DNA from: XN24 sp047921455
GTDB lineage: Bacteria; Pseudomonadota; Gammaproteobacteria; Steroidobacterales; XN24
Direction of reading: 5' to 3'
NCBI GenBank assembly: GCA_047921455.1
Contig: JBLRWC010000020.1
Coordinates: forward strand, 1 to 47,515
Length of the DNA stretch: 47,515 nt
In this document: piece after piece, positions 32,286 through 41,332 of the stretch
How the letters are laid out: each line of letters begins with the position of its first letter
Position numbering within the stretch: the first letter of the stretch is position 1
Notes under the pieces: model-generated
Told to the model about the DNA's origin: nothing
What the model saw: only the letters and a program-made list of their open reading frames with translations
Database searches by the model: none
Made by a program: the position numbers and the translations under genes

Positions 32286-33953
32286 ATGAATGTATCGGAA
32301 ATACTGCTGCGCGTCCTTGCTGCGCACGGCGTACGTCATCTCTTCGGCATCCCGGGCGATGCAATCAACGATGTGACGGACGCGTTGCGCAAACAGGACG
32401 ACATTCGCTTCATCGGAGTTCGGCACGAGGAGGCCGGCGCCCTGGCTGCGTCAGCTCAGGCCAAGCTCACTGGAAAGCTCACTGCTTGCGTCGGCACCGC
32501 AGGGCCGGGCGCGATCCATTTGCTGAATGGCCTTTACGACGCCCGCCTCGATCATGCGCCCGTGATCGCGATCACCGGCCAGGTCGGGACTGGTTTCATC
32601 GGCACGGAGCAACACCAGGAGGTTCGCCTGGAGCGCCTGTTCGCCGATGTCGCCGTCTACAGCCAGACCGTCACGACCGAGAACCAGGTGCCCGGTGTTT
32701 TCCTCGAAGCCTGCCGCGCGGCGCTGGCGCATCGCGGTGTGGCGCATATTTCGCTGCCCACTGACATCTCGGGGCGTAGCGCCGACAAGCCGAAAACCCG
32801 CCAGCTCGATGTGGCGACGGTCGGTCGTATATCGCCGACAGCGGTCGATTGCGAAGCTGCAGTCGAGATGATCGATGCAGCCGAGAAAGTGGTCATCCTC
32901 GCCGGGATCGGCTGCGCTGATGCACGCGAGGAATTGCTGGCGTTCGCCGAGGCGGTGCGGGCACCCATCGTGCGCACCCTGCGGGCGAAAGAAGTCATCG
33001 ATGATGATCATCCGCTTTGTATTGGCGGGCTCGGCATGCTCGGCGGCCGTCCTGCGGTCAAGGCGATGGATCACTGCGACCTGCTGGTGATGGTCGGCAC
33101 CGACTTTCCGTATATCGATTTCTATCCGCGTTCCGGCCGGACCATTCAGATCGATATTCAAGCAACGCGCATCGGTAAGCGGCATGCAGTCGATATCGGA
33201 CTGGTCGGCCACGCGGCCTCGACGCTCCGCGCGCTGGCGTCACGGGTCAAAAAGGATCGGAGTGGCGATTTCATGGCGTCGATGCGCGGAGAAATGGATG
33301 CGTGGCTGGAGCAACAGCAGGAGCAGGAACGTTCGGATGCCGTTCCGATCCACCCACCACGGGTAATGGCTGAGCTCGGGAAAGTCGCCCCGGACGATGC
33401 CATATTCGTCTGCGACACGGGCACCGTGACGGCATGGTCGGCGCGCAACCTGAGACTGAGGCCAGGCCAGCGTTACACGCTGTCGGGTGGCCTTGCGACC
33501 ATGGCATACGGATTGCCGGGCGCAATTGGTGCACAACTCGCGTATCCTGAGAAACGTGTATTTGCGCTTGTCGGCGACGGCGGGTTCGCGATGTTGATGG
33601 GTGATTTCGTCACAGCTGTGAAGTACGAATTGCCGATCATCGTGCTGGTGTTCAGTAATCGCAAGCTGGCCTTCATCACGCTGGAGCAGGAAGCCAAGGG
33701 CCTCCCGGACTGGGGTACGGAGCTCACGAATCCCGATTTTGCTGTTTTTGCCGAGAATTGCGGCGGCTTGGGACTCCGCGCGGAACGGCCCGAGGAGATC
33801 GCACCGGCTCTCGCCCGGGCGCTCGAATCGGGCCTCCCGGCGGTGATCGATATCGCGGTAGATCCCAACGCCTTGATCATGCCCCCGAGTATTTCGGTCT
33901 CGCAAGCGATGAATTATGGCCTCGCCAAGGTGCGCGAGGCCTTTGGCGCATGA
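32286..33953 (+). CDS. Thiamine-diphosphate enzyme, pyruvate oxidase (PoxB)-like
   Basis: 555 aa from the ATG at 32286 (GGAG upstream). The N-terminal ThDP-binding domain has the catalytic Glu in 'IGVRHEEAGALAA'; the centre domain follows; the C-terminal domain has the ThDP/Mg motif 'VGDGGFAMLMGDFVTAVKY'. Identity is closest to pyruvate:quinone oxidoreductase PoxB among the acetolactate-synthase superfamily. It lacks most of the C-terminal amphipathic tail by which E. coli PoxB binds the membrane on activation, so the electron acceptor is uncertain. The next gene starts 31 bases on. Confidence 0.88.
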   Translation: MNVSEILLRVLAAHGVRHLFGIPGDAINDVTDALRKQDDIRFIGVRHEEAGALAASAQAKLTGKLTACVGTAGPGAIHLLNGLYDARLDHAPVIAITGQVGTGFIGTEQHQEVRLERLFADVAVYSQTVTTENQVPGVFLEACRAALAHRGVAHISLPTDISGRSADKPKTRQLDVATVGRISPTAVDCEAAVEMIDAAEKVVILAGIGCADAREELLAFAEAVRAPIVRTLRAKEVIDDDHPLCIGGLGMLGGRPAVKAMDHCDLLVMVGTDFPYIDFYPRSGRTIQIDIQATRIGKRHAVDIGLVGHAASTLRALASRVKKDRSGDFMASMRGEMDAWLEQQQEQERSDAVPIHPPRVMAELGKVAPDDAIFVCDTGTVTAWSARNLRLRPGQRYTLSGGLATMAYGLPGAIGAQLAYPEKRVFALVGDGGFAMLMGDFVTAVKYELPIIVLVFSNRKLAFITLEQEAKGLPDWGTELTNPDFAVFAENCGGLGLRAERPEEIAPALARALESGLPAVIDIAVDPNALIMPPSISVSQAMNYGLAKVREAFGA

Positions 33954-33984
33954 ATTCGAGTCCTGGTGAAAGGGGCGTTACGGG

Positions 33985-35568
33985 ATGGTAAGACAGTGGT
34001 TTTTTGCGATCGCACTGATAATCGTCTTGTCGGTGGCGTTGCTTGGGTGGTTCTGGCCATCGGCCTGGTGGTCGATGATCCTGTTTGGCCCGCTGATCCT
34101 GCTGGGGCTGCGTGACGCTTTCCAGACGCGCCACACCGTGCTGCGAAATTTTCCGGTCATCGGGCACGGCCGTTACCTGATCGAGGGCGTGCGGCCCGAG
34201 CTGCAGCAGTACCTGATCGAAAACAATCTGGATGCCTATCCAATCGAGCGCGAGTTCCGTGCCCTGGCCTACCGGCGGGCCAAGGGCGAGCTCGAATCGC
34301 AGCCCTTCGGTACGCAGCGCGATGTTTACCGGCCGGGCTACGAGTGGGCGGCGCACGCCATGGCGCCGGCAAAGAAACTCGCCGCCGAGCCGCGCGTCAG
34401 CATCGGCGGTCCGCACTGCTCGCAGCCTTACTCGTCCTCGCTGTTGAATATATCGGGCATGAGTTTCGGCGCGGTGTCGAGCCATGCCGTGTTGGCCATG
34501 AACGAAGGCGCCAGGCGGGGCGGGTTTGCCCACAATACTGGCGAGGGGGGCGTATCCCGCTACCACCTCGAGCCCGGCGGTGACTTGATTTGGCAGATCG
34601 GCAGCGGCTATTTCGGCTGCCGCACTACGGACGGACGTTTCGACCCTGAAAAATTCAGGGAAACGGCGGCAGAGACGGCTATCAAGATGATCGAGATCAA
34701 GCTGTCACAAGGCGCGAAACCGGGCAGCGGCGGGCTGTTGCCTGGAAAGAAAGTTACCGCGGAGATTGCGGCTGCCCGGGGTCTGCGGCCGGGCGAAGAT
34801 TCGATTTCGCCACCCGCGCACAGCGCGTTCACTACGCCGGACGAGTTGATTCAATTTATTGCCCGGCTGCGCGAGCTCTCGGGCGGCAAGCCCGTGGGAA
34901 TCAAGTTTTGCCTCGGACGCGTCAGCGAATTCATGTCCCTTTGCAAGGCGATGATCGAAATCGGCTCGGGACCGGATTTCATTACTGTCGATGGTGGCGA
35001 GGGCGGCACGGGCGCCGCACCACTGGAGTTTTCAAACTCGCTGGGCATGCCGAAGCGCGACGCCCTGGTGCTGGTTCACGACGTCCTGGTGGGCGCCGGA
35101 CTGCGGAACCAGGTTCGCGTCGTGGTCAGCGGAAAAATCATTAGTGCGTTCCACATGGTCCGGGCGATGGCGCTCGGCGCAGACGCATGCAACAGCGCGC
35201 GCGCAATGATGTTTGCGCTCGGCTGCATACAAGCCCTGCGATGCAATGCGAATGTTTGCCCGACCGGTATTACGACGCAGAACCCCGCCCTGGTGAAGGG
35301 GCTCGTCGTGGCCGACAAGGCACCTCGGGTCCATAATTTTCACGCCCGTACTATCGACGGCTTGCTGGCGATCATTGCGGCCATGGGACTGGAGAGCCTG
35401 TCAGAACTGCGGCCGGCGCATATTTTCAGGCGCTCGAGCGATCTCCGCGTGGCCAGTTTCGATCAGCTCTATTCTTTCCTGGAACCCGGCCAGCTGCTCG
35501 ACGGCAGCGCGGTCGATGGCCCGCTCAGCGCTGCCTGGCGGCAGGCGCGGTACGACCGCTGGAATTGA
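33985..35568 (+). CDS. Membrane-anchored FMN glutamate-synthase-like protein
   Basis: 527 aa. Two N-terminal membrane helices (about 5-42) precede a glutamate synthase central-type FMN barrel. Landmarks: 'SGMSFGAVSSHAVLAMNEGA', 'NTGEGGVSRYH', 'KPGSGGLLPGKKVTAEIA', 'TVDGGEGGTGAAPLEFSN' and the cysteine-rich 'GCIQALRCNANVCPTGI', which forms the iron-sulfur site. No amidotransferase or GltD partner is nearby, so classic glutamate synthesis is unlikely. The gene lies directly downstream of the PoxB-like gene. Confidence 0.92.
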   Translation: MVRQWFFAIALIIVLSVALLGWFWPSAWWSMILFGPLILLGLRDAFQTRHTVLRNFPVIGHGRYLIEGVRPELQQYLIENNLDAYPIEREFRALAYRRAKGELESQPFGTQRDVYRPGYEWAAHAMAPAKKLAAEPRVSIGGPHCSQPYSSSLLNISGMSFGAVSSHAVLAMNEGARRGGFAHNTGEGGVSRYHLEPGGDLIWQIGSGYFGCRTTDGRFDPEKFRETAAETAIKMIEIKLSQGAKPGSGGLLPGKKVTAEIAAARGLRPGEDSISPPAHSAFTTPDELIQFIARLRELSGGKPVGIKFCLGRVSEFMSLCKAMIEIGSGPDFITVDGGEGGTGAAPLEFSNSLGMPKRDALVLVHDVLVGAGLRNQVRVVVSGKIISAFHMVRAMALGADACNSARAMMFALGCIQALRCNANVCPTGITTQNPALVKGLVVADKAPRVHNFHARTIDGLLAIIAAMGLESLSELRPAHIFRRSSDLRVASFDQLYSFLEPGQLLDGSAVDGPLSAAWRQARYDRWN

Positions 35569-35628
35569 CCAGGGCCGGCACGGCTTGCGGCGAACACCGA
35601 CTGTGTATTGCGTTTAGAATGCGGCCGC

Positions 35629-36876
35629 ATGAACACCCTTGAATCCTTGCTGGCGCAGCTTGCGGCCAGGCCGTGGCTCGAAACGTCAGTGTTTCTCGTC
35701 GGGCTCGTTACCCTGGCCCTCGTGGCGGACCTGTTGACCCGCCGGATTCTGCTGCGATTCATTCTCAAGGCCGTCGCCGCGATGCCAGGTCACTATGGCA
35801 AGGCATTGCTGGATCGAGGCGTCATCTCGCGCTTGGCGCGGGTCGTTCCGGCACTGGTCTTGTACGTCGGCATCCCGTATGTGCCGGGTTTGCCGGACGG
35901 TCTCGTGACGGTGATCCGCAACGTCGCCAACGGCTACATGATTCTCACGGTGGCGCTGGCGCTGGGTAATCTGCTCAGTGCTGCGGGCGATATTTACGAG
36001 CGCCTTAATCCGGTCCGCGCCCGCAGCAAGCCCATCAAGGGCTACCTGCAGCTGATCAAGATCATCGGCTTCATCGTGGTGATGATCCTGGTCATCGCGG
36101 TACTGATCGATCGCTCACCGCTGTTGCTGCTGTCCGGCCTCGGCGCCATGACCGCCGTGCTGATGCTGGTTTTCAAGGACACCATTCTCTCCTTCGTTGC
36201 CGCCGTGCAACTCTCGAGCCATGACATGCTGCGCGTCGGCGACTGGCTGGAGATGCCGGCGCTGAATGCGGACGGCGACGTGATCGACATCGCCCTGCAC
36301 ACGGTGAAGGTGCAGAACTGGGACCGCACCATCACGTCCATCCCGACCTGGCGGCTCATCAACGAGAGCTTCAAGAACTGGCGCGGTATGAGCGAGGCCG
36401 GCGGCCGTCGCATGAAGCGCGCCCTTTATCTCGACCAGACGTCGGTGCGATTCCTGGCCGACGAAGAACGCAGCAACCTGAAGCGCTTCGCGCTGATCGA
36501 CGAGTACCTGGACCGCAAGCGCCAGGAGCTCGAGGAGTACAACAAGGCGCTGCTGGCTGCCGGGCGTGATCCGGTGAACACGCGCCGGGTGACGAATCTC
36601 GGCACCTTCCGCGCCTACGTCTCCGCGTATCTCAAAAATCACCCGAACGTGCACCAGGGGATGATCCAGATGGTGCGCCAGCTGCAGCCCGGGCCGACGG
36701 GCCTGCCGCTGGAAGTCTACTGTTTCACGGCCACGACGGACTGGGTGGCGTATGAAGGCATCCAGGCGGACATTTTCGATCATCTTTATGCGGTTCTGCC
36801 GGAGTTCGGCCTGCGGGTATTCCAGGAGCCAAGCGGCGCAGACATGCGCGCCATGCTGGCCAAGCTGCCTGAATGA
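35629..36876 (+). CDS. YbdG-like mechanosensitive channel
   Basis: 415 aa from the ATG at 35629. Several N-terminal helices lead to the MscS pore-lining region and beta domain ('MTAVLMLVFKDTILSFVAA', 'LRVGDWLEMPALNADG', 'NWDRTITSIPTWRLI'). The extra soluble insert and C-terminal part ('VYCFTATTDWVAYEGIQADI') match E. coli YbdG, a miniconductance channel. It protects against osmotic downshock. It overlaps the next gene by 4 bases. Confidence 0.94.
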   Translation: MNTLESLLAQLAARPWLETSVFLVGLVTLALVADLLTRRILLRFILKAVAAMPGHYGKALLDRGVISRLARVVPALVLYVGIPYVPGLPDGLVTVIRNVANGYMILTVALALGNLLSAAGDIYERLNPVRARSKPIKGYLQLIKIIGFIVVMILVIAVLIDRSPLLLLSGLGAMTAVLMLVFKDTILSFVAAVQLSSHDMLRVGDWLEMPALNADGDVIDIALHTVKVQNWDRTITSIPTWRLINESFKNWRGMSEAGGRRMKRALYLDQTSVRFLADEERSNLKRFALIDEYLDRKRQELEEYNKALLAAGRDPVNTRRVTNLGTFRAYVSAYLKNHPNVHQGMIQMVRQLQPGPTGLPLEVYCFTATTDWVAYEGIQADIFDHLYAVLPEFGLRVFQEPSGADMRAMLAKLPE

Positions 36877-38345
36877 TCAACAGTACCAGGCCGCGCAAGC
36901 GCCGCTATCGACTCATCGCCGGCGGTTTGCTTGCGCTGTACCTGCTGACCGGCGCATACCACGTGTACAAGCCGTTGCCCGACGGGCTCGATGTTACGGG
37001 TCCTTACCACCAGGCTGATCACGTCACGTTCCTGGCCGACAGCACCTGGCTGGATGACGACGGCCGGCAGCATACCGAGCGGGAAATTTTTGACCAGGCG
37101 CTGGACATGATCGGTGCGGCGCGGTCGCTGGTAGTGGCGGATTTTTTCCTGCTCAACCGCTTCGCCGGTGAAGTCGACGACGGGCATCGACCGCTGTCCG
37201 TCGAGCTGGTCGATGGCCTGGTCCAGCGACGCGCACAACGCCCGACGCTGGAGGCAATGTTGATTACCGACCCTTTCAACACGCTCTATGGTGGCGTCCG
37301 CCAGCCCCTGTTCGAGCAACTCGAGGCCGCCGGGGTCGTGGTGCTGGAGACGGATCTACGGGCATTGCGCGACTCGAACCCGGCCTGGTCCGCGGCCTGG
37401 CGGATTTGCTGCCAGTGGTTTCGCAACAGTTCGGCCAACGGCTGGTTGCCGAACCCGGTCGGCGGCCCGGCGGTCGGGTTGCGGACCTACCTGGCGGCGC
37501 TGAATTTCAAGGCGAACCACCGCAAGACGCTGCTCACCGACGGGCCGGGCGGCTGGCGCGGCCTGGTGACGTCCGCCAATCCGCATGATGCCAGCAGTCG
37601 GCATGACAATGTTGCGGTGGTCTTCAATGGCCTGGCCGTGCGCGACCTGTTGGAGACCGAGCTTGCCGTCGCGGCGTTTTCGGGTGGCGCGCCGCTTGCT
37701 AGCGAGCACGCCGCGTCGCTGGCGGCGGGTGCGGGTCCGGCAGCGGGCGGCGCCCGGACGGCAGAGGTCCGGATACTCACCGAGTCGCGCATTCGCGCCG
37801 CCGCGTTGGCCATGATCGATGAGGCGGGTCCCGGCGATCGCCTGGACTTGTTGATGTTCTACCTGTCGCACCGGGGGGTGGTGGCGGCACTGCTGGAGGC
37901 GCGCGACCGCGGCGTCGAGTTGCGGGTTTTGCTGGACCCGAACCGGGACGCATTCGGCCGTGAGAAGGGCGGCATTCCGAACCGGCAAGTCGCCATGGAA
38001 CTGCAGCGCGCCGGGATCGAGGTCCGCTGGTGCAATACCGACGGTGAACAGTGCCACGGGAAGATGCTGCTCCGACGTGACCGCGACGGCCGGGCGTTGC
38101 TGCTGGCCGGTTCGGCGAATTTCACCCGCCGGAACCTGGACAATTTCAACCTGGAAACCAATGTCCAGGTGCGCGCCGGCGCTGCGGCCCCGGTCATGGC
38201 GGCGGCCGGCGCGTATTTCGACACGCGCTGGCACAACGAGCCCGGACGGATCCACAGCCTGCCGTACAACGCCTTCGCGGATCACTCGCGCTGGCGCTAC
38301 TGGCGATACCGCTTCATGGAGATGAGCGGCCTGTCCTCGTTTTGA
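36873..38345 (+). CDS. Phospholipase D-like protein with one altered HKD motif
   Basis: 490 aa. One N-terminal membrane helix (about 14-32) precedes two phospholipase D halves. The first motif is canonical, 'HRKTLLTD' (HxKx4D). The second, 'HGKMLLRRD', has five residues between Lys and Asp instead of four, but 'LAGSANFTRRNL' follows as usual. The protein is distinct from the lipoprotein at 17037. It starts inside the YbdG-like stop region (ATGA overlap), so the two are coupled. Activity of the second half needs testing. Confidence 0.88.
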   Translation: MINSTRPRKRRYRLIAGGLLALYLLTGAYHVYKPLPDGLDVTGPYHQADHVTFLADSTWLDDDGRQHTEREIFDQALDMIGAARSLVVADFFLLNRFAGEVDDGHRPLSVELVDGLVQRRAQRPTLEAMLITDPFNTLYGGVRQPLFEQLEAAGVVVLETDLRALRDSNPAWSAAWRICCQWFRNSSANGWLPNPVGGPAVGLRTYLAALNFKANHRKTLLTDGPGGWRGLVTSANPHDASSRHDNVAVVFNGLAVRDLLETELAVAAFSGGAPLASEHAASLAAGAGPAAGGARTAEVRILTESRIRAAALAMIDEAGPGDRLDLLMFYLSHRGVVAALLEARDRGVELRVLLDPNRDAFGREKGGIPNRQVAMELQRAGIEVRWCNTDGEQCHGKMLLRRDRDGRALLLAGSANFTRRNLDNFNLETNVQVRAGAAAPVMAAAGAYFDTRWHNEPGRIHSLPYNAFADHSRWRYWRYRFMEMSGLSSF

Positions 38346-38358
38346 AGGCGTTGCGCGG

Positions 38359-39774
38359 CTAGTCCAGTGCGTCGATTCCGAGCGGGGGACAGGCCGACAG
38401 GTCGGAACCGCCGGCGCCCGGCACCTGCCGCGCCAGGTCGCGCAGCGCGGTGCGCAGGCCTTCCTCGAGCACCGGGTGGTAGAAGGGCATGGCGAGCATG
38501 TCCTGCACCGTCAGGTCCTGTTGGATCGCCAGCGCCAACAGGTGCGCCATGTGTTCGGCGTCGGGCACGCACAGCTCGGCGCCGCGCAACTTGCCGGTGT
38601 TGTTATCGGCATAGATTCGCATCAGCCCGCCGGCGCGCTGCTGGGTGCGGGCGCGCCCTTGCCGGCTGAAATCGGCGCAACCGATCGCCGTGTCGTCGGC
38701 TTCGAGATCCGCCCATCGCGCCCCGACCAGGGCCACGCCGGGTGCTGCAAAGACAATCGCCAGCGGCGTGCGGCGGCAGTAGGTTTCCGGCGTGTCCGCC
38801 ACCGCATTGCAACCGGCGATATGTCCTTCGTCGGCAGCCTCGTGCAGTAGCGCCCGATGGTTGTTGGCGTCACCCGCCAGCCAGATCGGCAGGGACCCGG
38901 CCTGCAACGTGGTCGGGTCGATCGACGGCATGCCCTTGTCGTCGAGCGGCACGCCGAGCGTTTCCAGGCCGAGTTCGTCGATGTTGGGGCGCCTTCCCAC
39001 GGCGGCCAGCACGGCGTCGGCGGTGAATTCGCCGGCGTTGCTCTGGACCCTGACCTGTGCGCCGGCGGCGGTGAGTTCAGCGGGTGCCCCGAGGTAGAGC
39101 GGGAACTCCTGTTTGAGCGCCGTGTGCAAGGCGTCCATGACCACCGGATCACTCAAGCCGGCCAGGGTTTCGAGCGCATCGAAGCCGGCGACCTCGAGTC
39201 CGAGGCGAGACAGCGCCTGGGCCATTTCGATACCGATGGGGCCCATGCCGACGACGGCGATGCGACGCGGCAGGTCGTGCTGTTCGAATAGCGTATCGGT
39301 AGTGAGTATGCGCGCGCCGAATTGCGTCCAGGGCTGCGGCACCAGCGGGCGGCTGCCGGGGGCCAGGATGATGCGGCGTGCGGAAAATTCCTGTCCGTCG
39401 ACCACCACGCGGCCTGGCCCAAGCAGGCGGGCGCGGCCCGCGATGGCGCGATCGCCCAGCTCGCCCGGCACGGACTCGGGCCCCTTGACGAAATCGTCGC
39501 GCAAGCGACGCACCCGGGCGAGTACGGCCGGCAGGTCGGCGCCGACCTGCGCGCCGCCCGTCAGGCCGAATTTCGCGAAGGTGTGGCGCTGGTGGAAGGC
39601 GTTGGCGGCCTCGATCAATGCCTTCGACGGCATGCAGCCGCGCGCAGCGCAGGTCGTGCCCCAGTCGCCAGCATTGATCAGCAGGAAATCGTCGGTCTTG
39701 CGCCGCACTTCGCGCAAGGCGGACAGCCCCGCGGTGCCAGCGCCGATGATAATGACATTTACTTGGGTGACCAT
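38359..39774 (-). CDS. Dihydrolipoamide dehydrogenase-like flavoprotein
   Basis: 471 aa; AGGAG precedes the ATG at 39774. FAD motif 'IIIGAGTAGLSALREV', redox pair Cys-x4-Cys in 'TTCAARGCMPSKAL', NAD motif 'VVGMGPIGIEMAQAL', second FAD motif 'IWLAGDANNHRALLHEAADEG' and the C-terminal active-site 'YHPVLEEGL' with its His and Glu. The stand-alone gene is not in a pyruvate or 2-oxoglutarate dehydrogenase operon, so it may reduce another disulfide or metal. It converges with the phospholipase-like gene, 13 bases apart. Confidence 0.93.
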   Translation of the reverse strand: MVTQVNVIIIGAGTAGLSALREVRRKTDDFLLINAGDWGTTCAARGCMPSKALIEAANAFHQRHTFAKFGLTGGAQVGADLPAVLARVRRLRDDFVKGPESVPGELGDRAIAGRARLLGPGRVVVDGQEFSARRIILAPGSRPLVPQPWTQFGARILTTDTLFEQHDLPRRIAVVGMGPIGIEMAQALSRLGLEVAGFDALETLAGLSDPVVMDALHTALKQEFPLYLGAPAELTAAGAQVRVQSNAGEFTADAVLAAVGRRPNIDELGLETLGVPLDDKGMPSIDPTTLQAGSLPIWLAGDANNHRALLHEAADEGHIAGCNAVADTPETYCRRTPLAIVFAAPGVALVGARWADLEADDTAIGCADFSRQGRARTQQRAGGLMRIYADNNTGKLRGAELCVPDAEHMAHLLALAIQQDLTVQDMLAMPFYHPVLEEGLRTALRDLARQVPGAGGSDLSACPPLGIDALD

Positions 39775-39809
39775 TCGCTGTACTCCTCGTAGACTGCGGG
39801 TCGCGCTTT

Positions 39810-40244
39810 CTAGTCGTCCGGCCGCGGACCGCTGCGTTTCTGCTTGATGTCGCCCCGGTGGCGCTTCGTGTCCAGGCGCTTTTGCTTTGCTGCGCGGCTG
39901 GGGCGGGTGGCGATGCGCTTGCGCGGCACCTGGTGCGCCCGCTCGATCAGGGCCGCGAGACGGTCGCGCGCATCCTCGCGATTGCGATGCTGGCTGCGGT
40001 GGCTGCGGGCTTCGATGGTGATCACGCCGCTCGTATCCGCGCGGCTGCCGGCCAGTTTCAGCAGCCGCGGCTTGACGGCGTCATCGAGGAACACCGAGGC
40101 CGGCACGTCAAAGCTCAGCTGCACGCCGGATTCGGTGCGATTCACATGTTGCCCGCCCGGCCCGCCGGTGAGGATGAATTTTTCCGACAGCTCGTTCTCC
40201 GGTGGCCGAAAGCGGTCGCGGGTGTTGTCGTCGGCCGTGCTCAT
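39810..40244 (-). CDS. arfB: Alternative ribosome-rescue factor B
   Basis: 144 aa. A GGQ motif in 'ILTGGPGGQHVNRTESGVQ' and a long basic C-terminal tail ('KRIATRPSRAAKQKRLDTK') are the two hallmarks of ArfB/YaeJ, which hydrolyses peptidyl-tRNA on ribosomes stalled at mRNA ends; the tail enters the empty mRNA channel. It overlaps the CIA30-domain gene by 4 bases. Confidence 0.95.
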   Translation of the reverse strand: MSTADDNTRDRFRPPENELSEKFILTGGPGGQHVNRTESGVQLSFDVPASVFLDDAVKPRLLKLAGSRADTSGVITIEARSHRSQHRNREDARDRLAALIERAHQVPRKRIATRPSRAAKQKRLDTKRHRGDIKQKRSGPRPDD

Positions 40245-40918
40245 GGTGTTGGTTCTGCGGCCGGGGCAGCGACCAGCTCGACGCGGGAAATCTCGATATC
40301 CGCGTCGAAGGCTTCCCCGTAAGCGACGATGGCCAGTGATTTCAGTGCGCCTGGGTCCATGCGGCGGCGGATGGAGACGCCCTCGAAAACGTCAAACGGA
40401 ATGAATTGTTCCTGCCAGTCGTCGGCGACCCGGATGGGGGCTCGATAGTATTGCCACGGCATCCAGTTCTGGCGCGTGCGCAGGTGAATGTAATACGGCC
40501 CCGGCGCGCCGCGTACCCGGACGCCGACGCCCTGCCATGCGCTGGCGTCAAAGGTCCCGCCGCGCGCATCGAGCGGCAGCCGGACCTGGATGAAGCCGCC
40601 GCGGTTTTCCAGTCGGACCTGTCCTTGCATGTGCAGTACCGGACCGTCGTCGCTATCGCGGTAGCCGATCTGCATCTCTGATCGGCCGCCCATGACGCGA
40701 TCGGTGAAACCTTCCCAGCGCGTGCCGAGGGAGGATGTGCCGTCGGTCTGGCTGAAGTCGTCGAGCAGGCGGTTTTCGGTCATGGTGGGCTCCGCGGCGG
40801 TGACGCTGTGGCCGGTGACGGCGCCTGCGCCGATTGATAAGGCGGCGAGCGAGGCTACAACCAGTCCGGGTGACGGGAAATGGCGCCCGCTTGCTTTCAC
40901 GTCAAAGTATGTCCGCAT
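40241..40918 (-). CDS. CIA30 domain protein
   Basis: 225 aa from the ATG at 40918, giving a predicted signal peptide; the domain itself begins at 'ENRLLDDFSQTDG', so a later start at the preceding ATG would make a cytoplasmic protein. Landmarks are 'RWEGFTDRVMGGRSEMQIG', 'RLENRGGFIQVRLPL', 'YYIHLRTRQNWMPWQYYRA' and 'FIPFDVFEG', the complex I intermediate-associated protein 30 fold (NDUFAF1-like, galactose-binding type). In bacteria the role is unknown. It precedes and overlaps arfB. Confidence 0.87.
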   Translation of the reverse strand: MRTYFDVKASGRHFPSPGLVVASLAALSIGAGAVTGHSVTAAEPTMTENRLLDDFSQTDGTSSLGTRWEGFTDRVMGGRSEMQIGYRDSDDGPVLHMQGQVRLENRGGFIQVRLPLDARGGTFDASAWQGVGVRVRGAPGPYYIHLRTRQNWMPWQYYRAPIRVADDWQEQFIPFDVFEGVSIRRRMDPGALKSLAIVAYGEAFDADIEISRVELVAAPAAEPTP

Positions 40919-41019
40919 AGTGTGGCCAGCTTTCAGGCCGCTCAAGGCAGCTACAATCCAAGTGTAGGTGCATCGGCGGACTTCCTGTCGTGCGTGACGG
41001 TTTTAATTGAGGACTCAAC

Positions 41020-41181
41020 ATGACTTTGAACTTGAACCTTGCCCTGGCGCCGATAATTTCGTTGTTGGCCGGCATCCTGATCCTGGTGTGGCCGCGCCTG
41101 TTGAATTATATCGTCGCCTTTTACCTCATCCTGATCGGCGTGCTGGGACTGTTCGGCGCCGGCGGCATGCACATGGGTTGA
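41020..41181 (+). CDS. DUF3096 small membrane protein
   Basis: 53 aa, ATG at 41020 with GAGGAC upstream. One hairpin of two helices: 'LALAPIISLLAGILILVWP' and 'YIVAFYLILIGVLGLFG', the DUF3096 pattern. Function unknown. It diverges from the CIA30 gene and ends 12 bases before the left 31-bp inverted repeat. Confidence 0.9.
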   Translation: MTLNLNLALAPIISLLAGILILVWPRLLNYIVAFYLILIGVLGLFGAGGMHMG

Positions 41182-41193
41182 ATCTCCTTGCCT

Positions 41194-41224
41194 GTCAATA
41201 ACTACGAACCTACGCTCCGGCACC
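41194..41224 (-). repeat. Left 31-bp inverted repeat of the GTPase module
   Basis: The 31 bases are the exact reverse complement of 44075-44105. The repeat lies 12 bases after the DUF3096 stop and 8 bases before the N gap. It brackets the GTPase pair with the right copy. Confidence 0.92.
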
Positions 41225-41232
41225 AGCGGTGG
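41219..41232 (+). repeat. 14-bp sequence repeated on the other side of the gap
   Basis: GGCACCAGCGGTGG ends the left contig here and starts the right contig at 41333-41346. This suggests that the two contigs overlap and that the 100 N hold no missing sequence. Confidence 0.9.
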
Positions 41233-41332
41233 NNNNNNNNNNNNNNNNNNNNNNNNNNNNNNNNNNNNNNNNNNNNNNNNNNNNNNNNNNNNNNNNNNNN
41301 NNNNNNNNNNNNNNNNNNNNNNNNNNNNNNNN
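41233..41332. other. Scaffold gap, 100 N
   Basis: Exactly 100 N, so the size is nominal. Both edges carry the same 14 bases (41219-41232 and 41333-41346). If merged, the reading frame of the first GTPase would begin shortly after an in-frame TAA in the left repeat, with GTG at 41343 or 41346 as the possible start. Confidence 0.99.
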
